Origin: Archangium violaceum
GTDB taxonomy: Bacteria; Myxococcota; Myxococcia; Myxococcales; Myxococcaceae
DNA: 64,000 nucleotides
Direction: 5' to 3'
Assembly: GCF_016859125.1 (NCBI RefSeq)
Contig: NZ_CP069338.1
Location: 1,674,001-1,738,000 of the forward strand
A program made the translations under genes and the position numbers. The notes below the pieces were generated by a model. The model had not been told where the DNA came from. It did no database searches and saw nothing but the letters and a program-made list of their open reading frames with translations. This document shows positions 42,401-51,182 of this stretch, one piece after another. Numbering within the stretch: the first letter of the stretch is position 1; every line of letters starts with the position of its first letter.

Positions 42401-43685
42401 GGCGATGATGGACATCGGCGGCGAGCTGAGCTCGAAGCCGGACGGGGACCTGCTCTTCGACACCGCGACGGTGGCGGACTACGGCGGTCAGGTGTGGACG
42501 GTGCGCTTCTGGCAGCCAGGCGTGCGCTCGGCCGAGGGGCGGGTGGAGAACTGGTTCGCGGCCCGCGCCTTCCAGGTGAAGGCCTCGGACGCGGACGCCG
42601 TGCGGCCCTCCTTCAGCTACATGACCTCCAACACGGTGCAGGCGGACACGGGCTACCTGCGCACCTTCGTGGGGACGGGAGACCGCTACAACCTCGCGGA
42701 GAGCGGCGGGACGACGTGCCGGCTCTCCAATCCGCTGGGGTGCGCGCAGCTCGGCTGCCGGGCGAGCCAGACCGTCACCGTGGAGCGCGGGGGCTCGGCG
42801 GCCTGGAGCGCCACCACCACCTACGCCAACTACACGTACACCCCCACTCCCCCCACCTCGGCGGGGAGGGCTGGTGCGACCTGTGGCTCGACGAAGGTGT
42901 CGCTCGCCTGGAACTACGGCGCGGAGAACGGCTGCTCGGCGAGCACTTCAGGCAAGCTGGAGTACACCTGCGACGGCACCGGCACCTCGTGGGGCTGCCG
43001 GGTGTCGAAGGATGACTGGATTCCCGTCGCCGCGACGAAGCCGCCGCCGGCCACCAGCCCCCACCGCTTCTATGGCTTCTGGAGCTACGGGGTGAAGAAG
43101 GCTCGCACCTTCGGCACCGACGCCGAGGCCACGAAGTACGACAAGGCCCTGCTGACGGAGGACGAGCTCGTGGACGTGTCCCAGTTCAACGCCGACGGGG
43201 ACGTGACGGCGGGGGCGAAGGAGGCCGGGGCGCTGGAGGCGGGCTGGTACGTGAGGTACGGCGCGTCCCGCGAGCAGACGGGCAGCGGGACGGCCATCGT
43301 CAACGGGTGCGTGGTGTGGAACAGCTTCGAGGCCGGGGCGTCCGGGGGCATGTGCGCAGCCTCGGGGGGCCACAGCGCCCGCGTCTACCAGGCGAGCTTC
43401 GTGGGGGGGACGGCCGACTGCGCCGAGGGCTTCGCCACGGTGAGCGCGGCGGGCGGCAGCCCCCCGAGCTGGAAGCGCTTCAGCCAGCGGGAGGTGGTGG
43501 CGGCCCCGGCGGACCCGGTGCCCCAGCGCAACCTCCAGACGGTGGACATCCTCCTCAACGAGCCGGGGACGGGCCCCCGCCGGGTGGGGGTGTCCCTGGA
43601 AAACGAGGCCCTCCAGTCCCTCTACCAGCTGGAGCTGGACCGTTCCGGCCATGACTGCCGGCACGAGGCCCAGCGGTGCGAGTAG
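39432..43685 (+). CDS. pilY1: PilY1-like pilus tip protein with VWA domain and beta-propeller
   Basis: A 1417-aa secreted protein (signal LCATALLLTSARTHA). A von Willebrand A domain starts NVHFLIDTSASMRELP near residue 60 (DxSxS metal site) and runs to about 460 with IVTDGEPS. The C-terminal part is the PilY1 propeller: VVLVGSNGGMLHAFHNG, WAFVPPDMLPKL, VDGTPMVREAW, VAVVGSGTGGVHRFALD, and FATATVADYGGQVW-like blades, with acidic Ca-binding loops. Many Cys pairs suggest disulfides. A Cys-rich domain unique to this copy interrupts the end (ATTTYANYTYTPTPPTS). It closes the minor-pilin operon and likely forms the pilus adhesin/tip. Confidence 0.88.
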   Translation: MNPWSHLPRLCATALLLTSARTHAEGPEAKAACCQLTTSLAAEALRGEDLTGDERFFMSEGTPPNVHFLIDTSASMRELPQVREGNHEAFFASGDGCSQPDLLAMQAANGWNPAVNYPVPDADHPTLFQNDKFYGYMFWEDSNAPASQWNTKEEVCAFQHPASADPTRALYDACLSCLRTKGFYKRPGATGARPGTDPRKLTFAFSGRLLNFNPPKYVTAKAVLKSIIKDMRRVRVGLSYFDADNSVHGALMAMPQGPACDQLGADPRAFDTVRANYLAAVDGLRFKAATPLAESLLNLGQYFSSSNALYTDVFGFDGSYLKSGFQNTLLTRPERSWCWGCQSTSIVIVTDGEPSADDHVPAGTLEALNGGAVECPASEPCVEDAQHKLDDVAKLLATQDLQRASPEVVGDFDTKGRQSLTIHAIGFGVNANILKNAARVGGGLYHQANDGAGLKQALEEIIANVNRRSTSFSAASMSGQLGGTTGTLVPRLRPGRDHDEPWRGYLYRYKLTSELLLGCTPSRASAGDDPWDLNGDKDCEDAHLIDADDDAVVENELGDFVKLKDRLQPARPFWEAGQKLKASAAPTQRWRTRAIYTIVDNGGPTGVPDGRIDSNDTPVAFTEDNAPALRGYLGIGEGGCTVAGETLGPDACARAVIRYYRGADVLNEDRTRRDFDRPFLLHDIFHSAPQSVEPPMPRDYCGFSQQCLQTLHTGRTEQAAYTDTDTGPGSGSGRTHGAYDEYVKLHQDRDRVVLVGSNGGMLHAFHNGSRTGKDPLTGLPRHDEGTGEELWAFVPPDMLPKLLPKLGKHGWFVDGTPMVREAWLDGVGTDRDAVADGKKQASEFRTVAVVGSGTGGVHRFALDLTELLKSPGASQPGRAPNQKGDFLWMWPQPCDTLALQLGESDGHFAPRPPPIGPVAMADPDGPWRVDGTPAREEWVVFLNGGFDRSLSRGRGLAMVDLKTGETLWSFFHGDGTERSENLRHPFAASVAMMDIGGELSSKPDGDLLFDTATVADYGGQVWTVRFWQPGVRSAEGRVENWFAARAFQVKASDADAVRPSFSYMTSNTVQADTGYLRTFVGTGDRYNLAESGGTTCRLSNPLGCAQLGCRASQTVTVERGGSAAWSATTTYANYTYTPTPPTSAGRAGATCGSTKVSLAWNYGAENGCSASTSGKLEYTCDGTGTSWGCRVSKDDWIPVAATKPPPATSPHRFYGFWSYGVKKARTFGTDAEATKYDKALLTEDELVDVSQFNADGDVTAGAKEAGALEAGWYVRYGASREQTGSGTAIVNGCVVWNSFEAGASGGMCAASGGHSARVYQASFVGGTADCAEGFATVSAAGGSPPSWKRFSQREVVAAPADPVPQRNLQTVDILLNEPGTGPRRVGVSLENEALQSLYQLELDRSGHDCRHEAQRCE

Positions 43686-43759
43686 CCCGCAACCATTGAT
43701 TCTGGGCAGGGGCTGGCGTAGGCAACAGCCCTCACTCATTTTCGAAGGGTTTCAAGCAG

Positions 43760-45193
43760 ATGGCCGAGAAGCTGGCACCGCGCGAGAAGGGCTTTTCCGA
43801 GTGGTACGTGGACCTGGTCCAGAAGGCGAAGCTCGCCGACTACTCGGACGTGAAGGGCTGCATGGTCATCCGGCCCAATGGCTATGCCATCTGGGAGAAC
43901 ATGCAGCGCGTCCTGGACAAGATGTTCAAGGACCTGGGCCACAAGAACGCCTACTTCCCGCTGCTCATCCCCGAGAGCTACCTGAAGAAGGAGGCCGAGC
44001 ACGTCGAGGGCTTCAACCCCCAGCTCGCGGTGGTGACGCACGCGGGCGGCGGCAAGCTGGAGGAGCCCTACGTCATCCGGCCCACCTCGGAGACGATCAT
44101 CAACCGCAGCTTCGCCAAGTGGATCCAGAGCTACCGGGATCTGCCGCTGCTCATCAACCAGTGGGCGAACGTGATGCGCTGGGAGATGCGCACGCGCCTG
44201 TTCCTGCGCACCACCGAGTTCCTCTGGCAGGAGGGTCACACCTGCCACGAGACCGAGGAGGACGCGGAGAAGGAGACGCTGCAGATGCTGGAGGTCTACC
44301 GGAAGTTCGCCGAGGACTACATGGCGATGCCGGTGATGACGGGGCGCAAGTCGGAGTCGGAGAAGTTCGCCGGCGCGCTGCGCACCTACAGCATCGAGGC
44401 GATGATGCAGGACAAGAAGGCGCTGCAGGCGGGCACCAGCCACAACCTGGGGCAGAACTTCGCCAAGGCCTTCGACACGACCTTCCAGGGCCGAGACGGC
44501 AAGCAGCACCACGTGTGGCAGACGTCGTGGGGCGTGTCGACGCGCCTCATCGGCGGTCTCATCATGACGCACTCGGATGACGCGGGCCTGATTGTCCCGC
44601 CGCGGCTGGCGCCCACGCACGTGGTCATCATCCCCATCGCCGGCAAGGCGACGGACGCGGAGAAGACGCAGGTGATGGAGAAGTCGCACGCGCTCGCCGC
44701 GGACCTGAAGAAGGCCGGCCTGAGCGTGGTAGTGGACGACGACGACACCAAGAGCCCGGGCTGGAAGTACAGCGAGCACGAGCTCATTGGCACCTGCCTC
44801 CGGGTGGAGCTGGGTCCCAAGGATCTGGCGAAGGGCTCGTGCGTGATGGTGCGCCGCGACGCGCGCCAGAAGGAGTTCATCCAGCTGGACCAGGCGGTGG
44901 CGCGGGCCCAGGAGATGCTCGAGCAGATGCAGAAGGACCTGTTCGAGAAGGCGAAGACGTTCCGGGACGCGAACACCTTCGAGGTGAACAGCTACGACGA
45001 GATGAAGGAGAAGGCGGACGCGGGCTTCCTCCTGGCGCACTGGAACGGGGACCCGAAGGTGGAGGCGCGCATCAAGGAGGAGACGGGCCTCACCACGCGC
45101 AACCGGCCGTTCGCGCTGCCGCAGGAGCCCGGCAAGTGCGTGGTGACGGGCGAGCCTTCTCCGGGCCGCATCGTCTTCTCCAAGGCCTACTGA
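43760..45193 (+). CDS. proS: Prolyl-tRNA synthetase
   Basis: A 477-aa class II synthetase of the shorter archaeal-type form. Motif 1 ([21 protein letters not shown]), motif 2 ([24 protein letters not shown]) and motif 3 ([20 protein letters not shown], with the Arg) are all seen, followed by the anticodon-binding domain (VVIIPIAGK) and the C-terminal zinc-like domain ending with a Tyr. It charges tRNA-Pro with proline. It is a single housekeeping gene and marks the left border of the accessory island. Confidence 0.95.
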   Translation: MAEKLAPREKGFSEWYVDLVQKAKLADYSDVKGCMVIRPNGYAIWENMQRVLDKMFKDLGHKNAYFPLLIPESYLKKEAEHVEGFNPQLAVVTHAGGGKLEEPYVIRPTSETIINRSFAKWIQSYRDLPLLINQWANVMRWEMRTRLFLRTTEFLWQEGHTCHETEEDAEKETLQMLEVYRKFAEDYMAMPVMTGRKSESEKFAGALRTYSIEAMMQDKKALQAGTSHNLGQNFAKAFDTTFQGRDGKQHHVWQTSWGVSTRLIGGLIMTHSDDAGLIVPPRLAPTHVVIIPIAGKATDAEKTQVMEKSHALAADLKKAGLSVVVDDDDTKSPGWKYSEHELIGTCLRVELGPKDLAKGSCVMVRRDARQKEFIQLDQAVARAQEMLEQMQKDLFEKAKTFRDANTFEVNSYDEMKEKADAGFLLAHWNGDPKVEARIKEETGLTTRNRPFALPQEPGKCVVTGEPSPGRIVFSKAY

Positions 45194-45223
45194 GCCGAAG
45201 CACCCGCCCTGCCCTCCCCGGCA

Positions 45224-45260
45224 ACGGAGCCTCCAGAAGCTCGTGGGCTGGAGGCTCCGT
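45224..45260 (+). terminator. Strong hairpin after proS
   Basis: A perfect 12-bp stem (ACGGAGCCTCCA at 45224-45235, TGGAGGCTCCGT at 45249-45260) with a 13-base loop lies 31 bases after the proS stop. There is no T-tract, yet the stem is strong enough to act as a terminator. Confidence 0.6.
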
Positions 45261-45412
45261 CAGGAGATGGAAAAGAGGAGCCCTGCCCGCGCAAGGGCCC
45301 GAAGATGCGCAGTAGGGCGTACCAAGCGCAATCACTACAGCAGCGACTGCGTTGGACGGGAGTGGGAGTGAGGCCCCCTTCCCGAAAGCAGACCCGGTGC
45401 GCCTTGCTGGAG

Positions 45413-45623
45413 GGCTTCTCCCTGCACACAAACACGCACCTGCACGCCAATGACAGGTAGGGGCTGGAACGGCTGTGCCGCTACGGAGCGCGTGGCGCGC
45501 TGGCGCTGGAGCGTTGACACCCAGTGGGGTGGAGTGCGCGCCATTTTGGAGCACCTGCAACTGCCCACGCGGCCTGCTTAGCTGTCCCCGGCGCAGGGGC
45601 CACCGCAGCTCGCGTGGTGTTGA
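45413..45623 (+). pseudogene. IS91-type transposase relic 1 (C-terminal end)
   Basis: The region keeps in order the signatures of the end of an IS91-family transposase: GFSLHTNTHLHANDR, a stop, GLERLCRYGAR, ALALER, then RAILEHLQLPTRPA, a stop, LSPAQGPPQLAWC and the natural stop at 45621-45623. There are at least two in-frame stops and frame changes. No start, ends or flanking duplication remain, so it is an old fragment. A second copy of the last part is at 52876-52962. Confidence 0.65.
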
Positions 45624-45961
45624 AACCCAAGCAGCAGTTGCCCATCGGCCCAAACTCCCTGCCCTACCCGAGCAAGGAGCGCGGCCTGCGTCCGCGTATG
45701 CTCAAAGGGGTTGCACGGCCTCTCCGCCGGCCCGGTGCGCAGCCCCTGCAGCACCCGTCCGCGGCTCTCATCGACCCCTCTATACCTGCCCACCATCCTC
45801 AACAGAGCCCTATCCGTCTATACTCAGGCCCGGTTCGTGCTGTAGAGGCGCGACCGCTTCCGGTCTGGCGGTGAGCATTGTCGCTTTCCCTGTTGTGAAG
45901 GCCTCGTCGGGAGTCGACCTATGGAGTCAATCAGACGCCTGAAGGGCGGCGCGGGGGGCTG
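45624..45961. other. 338-bp intergenic region before the SMC/nuclease operon
   Basis: No gene is recognised. A tiny frame at 45920-45961 (MESIRRLKGGAGG) ends in TGATGG that overlaps the start of the next gene; it may be a leader peptide or chance. The region between 45780 and 45900 is lower in G+C than the rest and probably carries the promoter of the operon. Confidence 0.4.
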
Positions 45962-46621
45962 ATGGATCTGACGAATGCAATCGGCAAGCGTCGGGTGAAG
46001 GAGCAGGATGCCGCGCGGATCCTGGTGATTCTCTTCGAGCTCGGTGCACCGGCGCCGGATCCGGACGATCACTGCATGCTCGAAACGGAGGTGTATCTGC
46101 AAAAGGTCGACTACCTCGTACGGTGCCCCGCAGATCTAGCGTACGTACTGCTCGACCGGTTCGAGAGTCAGCCGGACTATTTGTCTCGACGCAACGAGAT
46201 CGCGGCGCTTGTTCGTCGGCTCGTCATCGACCGCGAGCCGAAGCTGCGAACGATGGGCATGCAGAAGTTTCGCTTCGGCCCATGGGAGCGCCTTGACGAC
46301 ATTCTGACGTTCCTCGCGTGCTACGACTTCGTTCGGGTCCGGCCAAGGAGCGGTCAGGGCGGCGGCTTAGTGTACTACGTCACGAAGAAGGGCGCCGCGC
46401 TGGTGCAGAAGCTCTACAAGGAATGGCCAGAGTTGGGCTACTACCGCGACAAGTGCGAGATCATCCGTTCTTTCTTGGGCGACGTCAGAGGAACCGCATT
46501 GAAGGACTACTTGTACGATGTCCTTGAGCGGATCCAGGGCACCAAGCTCGGAAGGGTGATCCCATCGCATGGCGATCTCGTTGCTCCGCGTTTTCGCACC
46601 GTGATGGGGGAGGACCTGTGA
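45962..46621 (+). CDS. Small wHTH-like subunit of a putative SMC/nuclease defence operon
   Basis: A 219-aa protein without signal peptide, unlike its G+C-rich surroundings in base composition. The segment from about residue 70 (LVRRLVIDREPKLR to LVYYVTKKGAALVQKLY) has the pattern of a winged helix with a Gly-rich wing. The remaining parts are helical. It is not recognised as a named family; its place before an SMC-like ATPase recalls the small middle subunits of ABC-three-component and Lamassu systems (LmuC-like). Its stop overlaps the ATPase start in GTGA. The role as ATPase partner is inferred from operon context only. Confidence 0.6.
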   Translation: MDLTNAIGKRRVKEQDAARILVILFELGAPAPDPDDHCMLETEVYLQKVDYLVRCPADLAYVLLDRFESQPDYLSRRNEIAALVRRLVIDREPKLRTMGMQKFRFGPWERLDDILTFLACYDFVRVRPRSGQGGGLVYYVTKKGAALVQKLYKEWPELGYYRDKCEIIRSFLGDVRGTALKDYLYDVLERIQGTKLGRVIPSHGDLVAPRFRTVMGEDL

Positions 46622-48606
46622 AACCGGCATCCGACAAGCTCGTCGCAGCACTTGCCGAGCGACTCGACGGTGTGGCTGAGGAAGCAATCCGCAGCGTACT
46701 GGCGGAAGTCGATCTCTCTACGAAGGTGCGGCCGCCGAAGCGCGTGCAGCTGACGCTTCGTCGGCTTCGCTTCAATGGCGAGCGTCGTGGTGATGTTCGC
46801 TTTCACCCAGGCGTGAACGTCATCCGCGCAGGCAACTTAAAAGGAAAGACGACGCTCCTCCATCTGATCCAGTTCTGCCTGACCGGCTCGAACAAGTTGA
46901 AGCCAGACATGAAGAAGTGGATCTCGGAGGTGGATCTCGACTTCGACCTCGATGGCATCGCCTACACGGTTCACGTCGACCGTAGCAAGCGTGTTCGCGG
47001 CTTCTTGGACCGCGGATCGATGGACGCAACCCGTGTAACGCCCGAGCAGCTGGAGTTCGCGAACAGCACGAAGATGGAGGCGACGTTGGAGTCGTTCTTC
47101 AGCGAGCAGTTCGGGCTGGAGCCGCTGGCAGGCACGCAGAAGGACTCCCGGAAGGACAGCGACCGGCTGTTAGTGATCCAGACTTCGTATGGCGCGTACT
47201 TCCACGGTCTCTACATCGACCAGGAATCGGGTTACACGCAGTTGGTGACCGATACGTTCTTCAACAACCAGTACATGAAAATCGTGGGGATGCTCCTCGG
47301 CCTACGCGGCCTGCGACCCTATTTCGAGGCGGAGAAGCACCTTGCGCTCACGAAAAACGCCGGTGTCAAGGAGGAAGCACACGTTCGTCGTACGGAAGCC
47401 GTGAGGCCCGCAGGCCGCACGTTGGCCGACATTGAGCACGACTTGGAGGCTGCGACGCAGGTAGTGGATGAACTGCGGCGCAAACGCGCTGAGGTGCTGG
47501 TCCACGCGACGTCCTCTGATGCCGATCGTGACCTTGCACGTCTGACGGACGAATTGGTCGCTGCGCACGACGCAGTGCTCGCCGCGCAGCAAGAGCGCGC
47601 TGACGCCGAGCGCGCGCGGGACGAAGATGAGACGACGGTGGTGGCGCTCAAAGAGGCAATCGCGAGCAAGCATCACTTCTCGGCGCTAACGCCGCATCAC
47701 TGTCCGGTGTGCGAGGCGACGATCCCCAAGGCGCGAACTGAGGCGCGTCACGGCATGGGGCAGTGCCTCCTGTGCGCGGCGGACGTGAACTCGAAGTCCG
47801 ATCAGGAAATGCTCGCCCTGCTTCACACGCGGCTGGCGGAAGCCGAAGATTCCTTAATGGGCCGCGAGGCCGCACTGCAAGCGGCGCAGAAAGCCGTGAC
47901 AGCGGCGCAGCAGAGCGCTGAAGCACTTGCGCAACAGAAACAGCACCTGCAGATGCGCCTTCGCGCCGTGCGCGAGGACAACACGTTCGACACACAGATC
48001 GAGAACGAAATGCGGCGCATCGGCAAGCTTGAGGCAGAACGTGACGACGCGTTGAACGCGTCATCGCATAAGACTGCGGCAGACGGGATGACTGCGCTCT
48101 TGCTGAAGCAGCGCGTCCTTGAAGCACTCGTCAGCCACTTCAAGACCGCCGACGACGTCGCGAACGAACAGACTAAGGCACGCTTCGCCGCGCGGGTGCT
48201 CGATTACTTGCGCAAGTGCGGCATCAGCAACATCGAGAGCTTGGTACTCGACGCGCAACTTAAGCCGCAGATGGTCCAGAACGGCGAGTCCATCAATTTC
48301 ACGACGCTCTCGTCTGGCGAGAAGGTTCGCTTCGTGCTCGCCTTCTTCTTCGCTATGGCTGTCGCGCCCGCCGAGGACATCCCAACGGCAGCACATCCCG
48401 GTCTGCTCCTCATCGATTCTCCTGGCAAGGAGGAGATGGTCGCGAAAGACTTCAAAGGAGTCGTGGACCTACTCCGCTTCATCGAGAAGAACCACGCCGA
48501 ACAGGTGCAAGCGATTGTCGCTACGACGTACCAGGACATCCGCGATGCCGCGCCGGAGCACAAGCGGCTGTTCATCGAGAACGATGTGGATTTCGTGTTC
48601 TCATGA
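46618..48606 (+). CDS. SMC/Rad50-like ATPase with CxxC zinc hook
   Basis: A 662-aa protein. The P-loop is VIRAGNLKGKTTLLHLIQF near residue 73, with Ala in place of the first Gly of GxxxxGKT. Two coiled coils flank a zinc-hook-like pair, HHCPVCEATIP near 362 and QCLLCAADV near 382. The signature motif TLSSGEKVRFVLAFFFAMA near 565 and the Walker B GLLLIDSPGKEEM near 602 complete an ABC ATPase head. It therefore resembles Rad50/SMC defence ATPases (LmuB, DdmC, ABC-3C). It starts with GTG, overlaps both neighbours by 4 bases, and sits centrally in the three-gene operon. Confidence 0.85.
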   Translation: MKPASDKLVAALAERLDGVAEEAIRSVLAEVDLSTKVRPPKRVQLTLRRLRFNGERRGDVRFHPGVNVIRAGNLKGKTTLLHLIQFCLTGSNKLKPDMKKWISEVDLDFDLDGIAYTVHVDRSKRVRGFLDRGSMDATRVTPEQLEFANSTKMEATLESFFSEQFGLEPLAGTQKDSRKDSDRLLVIQTSYGAYFHGLYIDQESGYTQLVTDTFFNNQYMKIVGMLLGLRGLRPYFEAEKHLALTKNAGVKEEAHVRRTEAVRPAGRTLADIEHDLEAATQVVDELRRKRAEVLVHATSSDADRDLARLTDELVAAHDAVLAAQQERADAERARDEDETTVVALKEAIASKHHFSALTPHHCPVCEATIPKARTEARHGMGQCLLCAADVNSKSDQEMLALLHTRLAEAEDSLMGREAALQAAQKAVTAAQQSAEALAQQKQHLQMRLRAVREDNTFDTQIENEMRRIGKLEAERDDALNASSHKTAADGMTALLLKQRVLEALVSHFKTADDVANEQTKARFAARVLDYLRKCGISNIESLVLDAQLKPQMVQNGESINFTTLSSGEKVRFVLAFFFAMAVAPAEDIPTAAHPGLLLIDSPGKEEMVAKDFKGVVDLLRFIEKNHAEQVQAIVATTYQDIRDAAPEHKRLFIENDVDFVFS

Positions 48607-50642
48607 CGGGCGCAGACGGTACGCCGAAGGCGATTGACCGCACCTTACTCGACTCAGACGAGTCGGTCGGCTGGAAAGAGCTACGTTCGCGCTTGTCGGA
48701 CGAAGCTTGGGAATCGGTGTACCAACTTGTGTGGGACTTCGCGCCGCAAATCACGGACAAGGAGGCAGCGACGGAGTTTCTCTTCGACGCCTACGAGCGA
48801 CTTGAGGACGACTTTGGTAAGGCGAGTGCGCTGCTCCTTCTTGCCCGCGCCTCGATAACGTTTCCGGAGGACCACCGCGCGGACATCTATCAGCGCATAG
48901 TCCGTCTCGAGGCCACCGCCAACACGTTCCTGCGATCGAAGATTCTGCAGCTCACCGGGCTGTTCGCGCACATCCTCGACAATTCGATGCTGGTTGCGGG
49001 GCAACTCGCGGTCCGCCGTCTTGAAGCGAATGTGTGGTGCGCGATGGCACACGTGCGTGCCCTCAAGCGCGCCTACCTTGTTCGTCCGGATCCAATGCTT
49101 GAGCGTGCGATCGACCGATACGAGCAACATCAGGAACCACTGGTGCGCGCAGAAGCGCGCCTGCAGATGGCATCGGTTCGCCTTGTCCAGTGCCTGTCGT
49201 CAAAGGATCGTACGGCGCTAGTGGACTACCTCGACGATGCCGCCGTCATGCTCGACACCGTCGAACGTATCGCGCCTGACCGCCCCGACTTGACGCGACT
49301 GCTCGTCATAACTGACGCGTGCCGTGCGCTGATCGCGACGCCTATAGATCGCGCAACGCTAGCTGAGGCGGCCGATCGCCTGCGCCAGCTGTGGCGTCGT
49401 ACGCTCATCGATGACGACGGTAGCACGGCAGAATGCGGCGATCTGGAGTCCGAGTGGGTCGTCGTCGAGGCCGTGGAACGCGTCGCCGCACTGCTTGAAC
49501 AGGTTGAGTCGCTGCCTTCGGCGCTCGACGGCACGGCGGGGCTCGTCGCAATCGCCGAAGCCGCCGTCTTCCTTCAAGGGCTCGCCGACGTGGGGTTTGG
49601 CTCGGATAGTGCCACTGAGCTCGGTATGAGCGTGCTCGTCCGACAGGGTTACCAGCACTACGTGGAGTCGTACGTGAAGCGCTCGTTGTGGACGGGGCTT
49701 CAACACGCGAAGGTAAAGATTCAGACGCTCCTCATGGGAGACATCGCGGCGACGAAGCCGGAGGCTGCCACGTATCTCACTGGGATTCTCGACGTCTTCG
49801 CCGACATCGAGGCGGGCAGGACAAGCAGGTTTGACACGACGATGTTGATGACCCTCGCGCGTGCGATGCCTACGAAACGACCGGACGAAATCGAACGCAT
49901 GCTCATCGAGCATCAGTCGCGTGGGACACTGCCGCAGTTTCTCGTCGAGACTCTCGGGAACGCCCCCGCACGCGCGTCGCTACCCGAAGTTCGCGAGTAC
50001 CTTGGCGGATATCCAAAGGCGCAGCGCATCTTGCGGCGTGTGCACGAGGAGCTTTCTGGGCGTCTCGCCAATCAGCTGCCTCCCGACACGCTCGCGAATT
50101 TTATGAATGTGCTCGCGCACGTTCTCAGGTACCTGTTCGCGGCGACAGAGCGAAAGCTCCCTGTACCGTTTCTGATGAGCAAGCTCGCTGGTGGCAAGGG
50201 TGAGGATGCCGTTGAAGGCGACCTTGAGAATGCGCTGCACCTCTTTCTGCTGAACAGCAACATCGCGTTCGCGGTTCGGCGGCAGCCGCACATGGCGACA
50301 GGGCGCGTCGACCTCAGTGTTCATTTCGGGGAGATTGTTTTTCCGATCGAGGTGAAGCGCGAGAAGAGCGACCTCTCCCACGCGCACCTACGCGACGAGT
50401 ATCTCGCGCAGGCCGCGACCTACACCCGCGCGTACGATCGCCTTGGGTTGTTCCTGGTCCTCGACCTCACCACAAAGCGCAAGGGCGAACCGCTCGTCGA
50501 CCTTGAGAACCTCGTGTGGGTCGTAGAGATGGTTCCACGCGCCGGCGCGACAACACTGCCAGTGAAGGTCCCGGACTACCTCGTCACGGTCGTTGTCCCC
50601 GGCAATCAGCCACGGCCATCGGATCTGTCGTCTTATTCGTGA
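48603..50642 (+). CDS. Large helical protein with C-terminal PD-(D/E)XK nuclease domain
   Basis: A 679-aa protein. Residues 1-530 are mostly helical and TPR-like without a named domain. The C-terminal part has the restriction-nuclease core: EGDLENALHLFLL, RQPHMATGRVDLSVHFGEIV, then PIEVKREKSDLS, that is D-x(n)-ExK with an upstream Glu, followed by EYLAQAATYTRAYDRLGLFLV. The nuclease is the likely effector arm of the operon, by comparison with LmuA/DdmA-type proteins, where however the nuclease is usually N-terminal. The start overlaps the ATPase gene in ATGA. No other member of this layout is known to me. Confidence 0.75.
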   Translation: MTGADGTPKAIDRTLLDSDESVGWKELRSRLSDEAWESVYQLVWDFAPQITDKEAATEFLFDAYERLEDDFGKASALLLLARASITFPEDHRADIYQRIVRLEATANTFLRSKILQLTGLFAHILDNSMLVAGQLAVRRLEANVWCAMAHVRALKRAYLVRPDPMLERAIDRYEQHQEPLVRAEARLQMASVRLVQCLSSKDRTALVDYLDDAAVMLDTVERIAPDRPDLTRLLVITDACRALIATPIDRATLAEAADRLRQLWRRTLIDDDGSTAECGDLESEWVVVEAVERVAALLEQVESLPSALDGTAGLVAIAEAAVFLQGLADVGFGSDSATELGMSVLVRQGYQHYVESYVKRSLWTGLQHAKVKIQTLLMGDIAATKPEAATYLTGILDVFADIEAGRTSRFDTTMLMTLARAMPTKRPDEIERMLIEHQSRGTLPQFLVETLGNAPARASLPEVREYLGGYPKAQRILRRVHEELSGRLANQLPPDTLANFMNVLAHVLRYLFAATERKLPVPFLMSKLAGGKGEDAVEGDLENALHLFLLNSNIAFAVRRQPHMATGRVDLSVHFGEIVFPIEVKREKSDLSHAHLRDEYLAQAATYTRAYDRLGLFLVLDLTTKRKGEPLVDLENLVWVVEMVPRAGATTLPVKVPDYLVTVVVPGNQPRPSDLSSYS

Positions 50643-51143
50643 CGATGCTCCCTCGTCACCATCCCCTAGACGACGCCCCCCTGACAGGACTTACTTCAAC
50701 GGGCTTAACCCCAGATCAAAAGCAAACTCAAATCGACTGGTGAGGCACAGCTTACTCAGGTCAAAAGTATCACCCGCAAGCCAAGAGAATTCCTGAGACG
50801 AAGCCTCGGCCACACAGGACAGAGACTTAGAATCAGTACCGCGCGCAAACCTTATGATAGCACGGTGCGCCTTACCATCTTCGTGTTCTAGAGTAATCAT
50901 GAGATCTGAATCACAGTCGTTATTCGGATCCCGGATCCCTCTCCACTGATCTACGGCGACCTTTCGTAAGGTGGCAGTAAAGCTCTTACTCCCTATTCGA
51001 CACGTCCTCGTGCGATACTCAATCGCCTGCGTCAACTTCCGCTTCCAACATACTTCATCAGAACATGCGCACGCCGCTCGAACCATGTCGGCAACATTAA
51101 GCATCGCCTGCTTGGCTTCCCTTGAAGACGGCCCAGACTCTAT

Positions 51144-51169
51144 GGAGGCTCGGAAAAATAAATGTTCCA
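51144..51169 (+). repeat. Left terminal inverted repeat of the insertion sequence
   Basis: Begins GGAGGCTCGG and is the exact inverse complement of 52439-52464; next to TAT at 51141-51143. Confidence 0.88.
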
Positions 51170-51182
51170 TTGTGCGTGAAAT

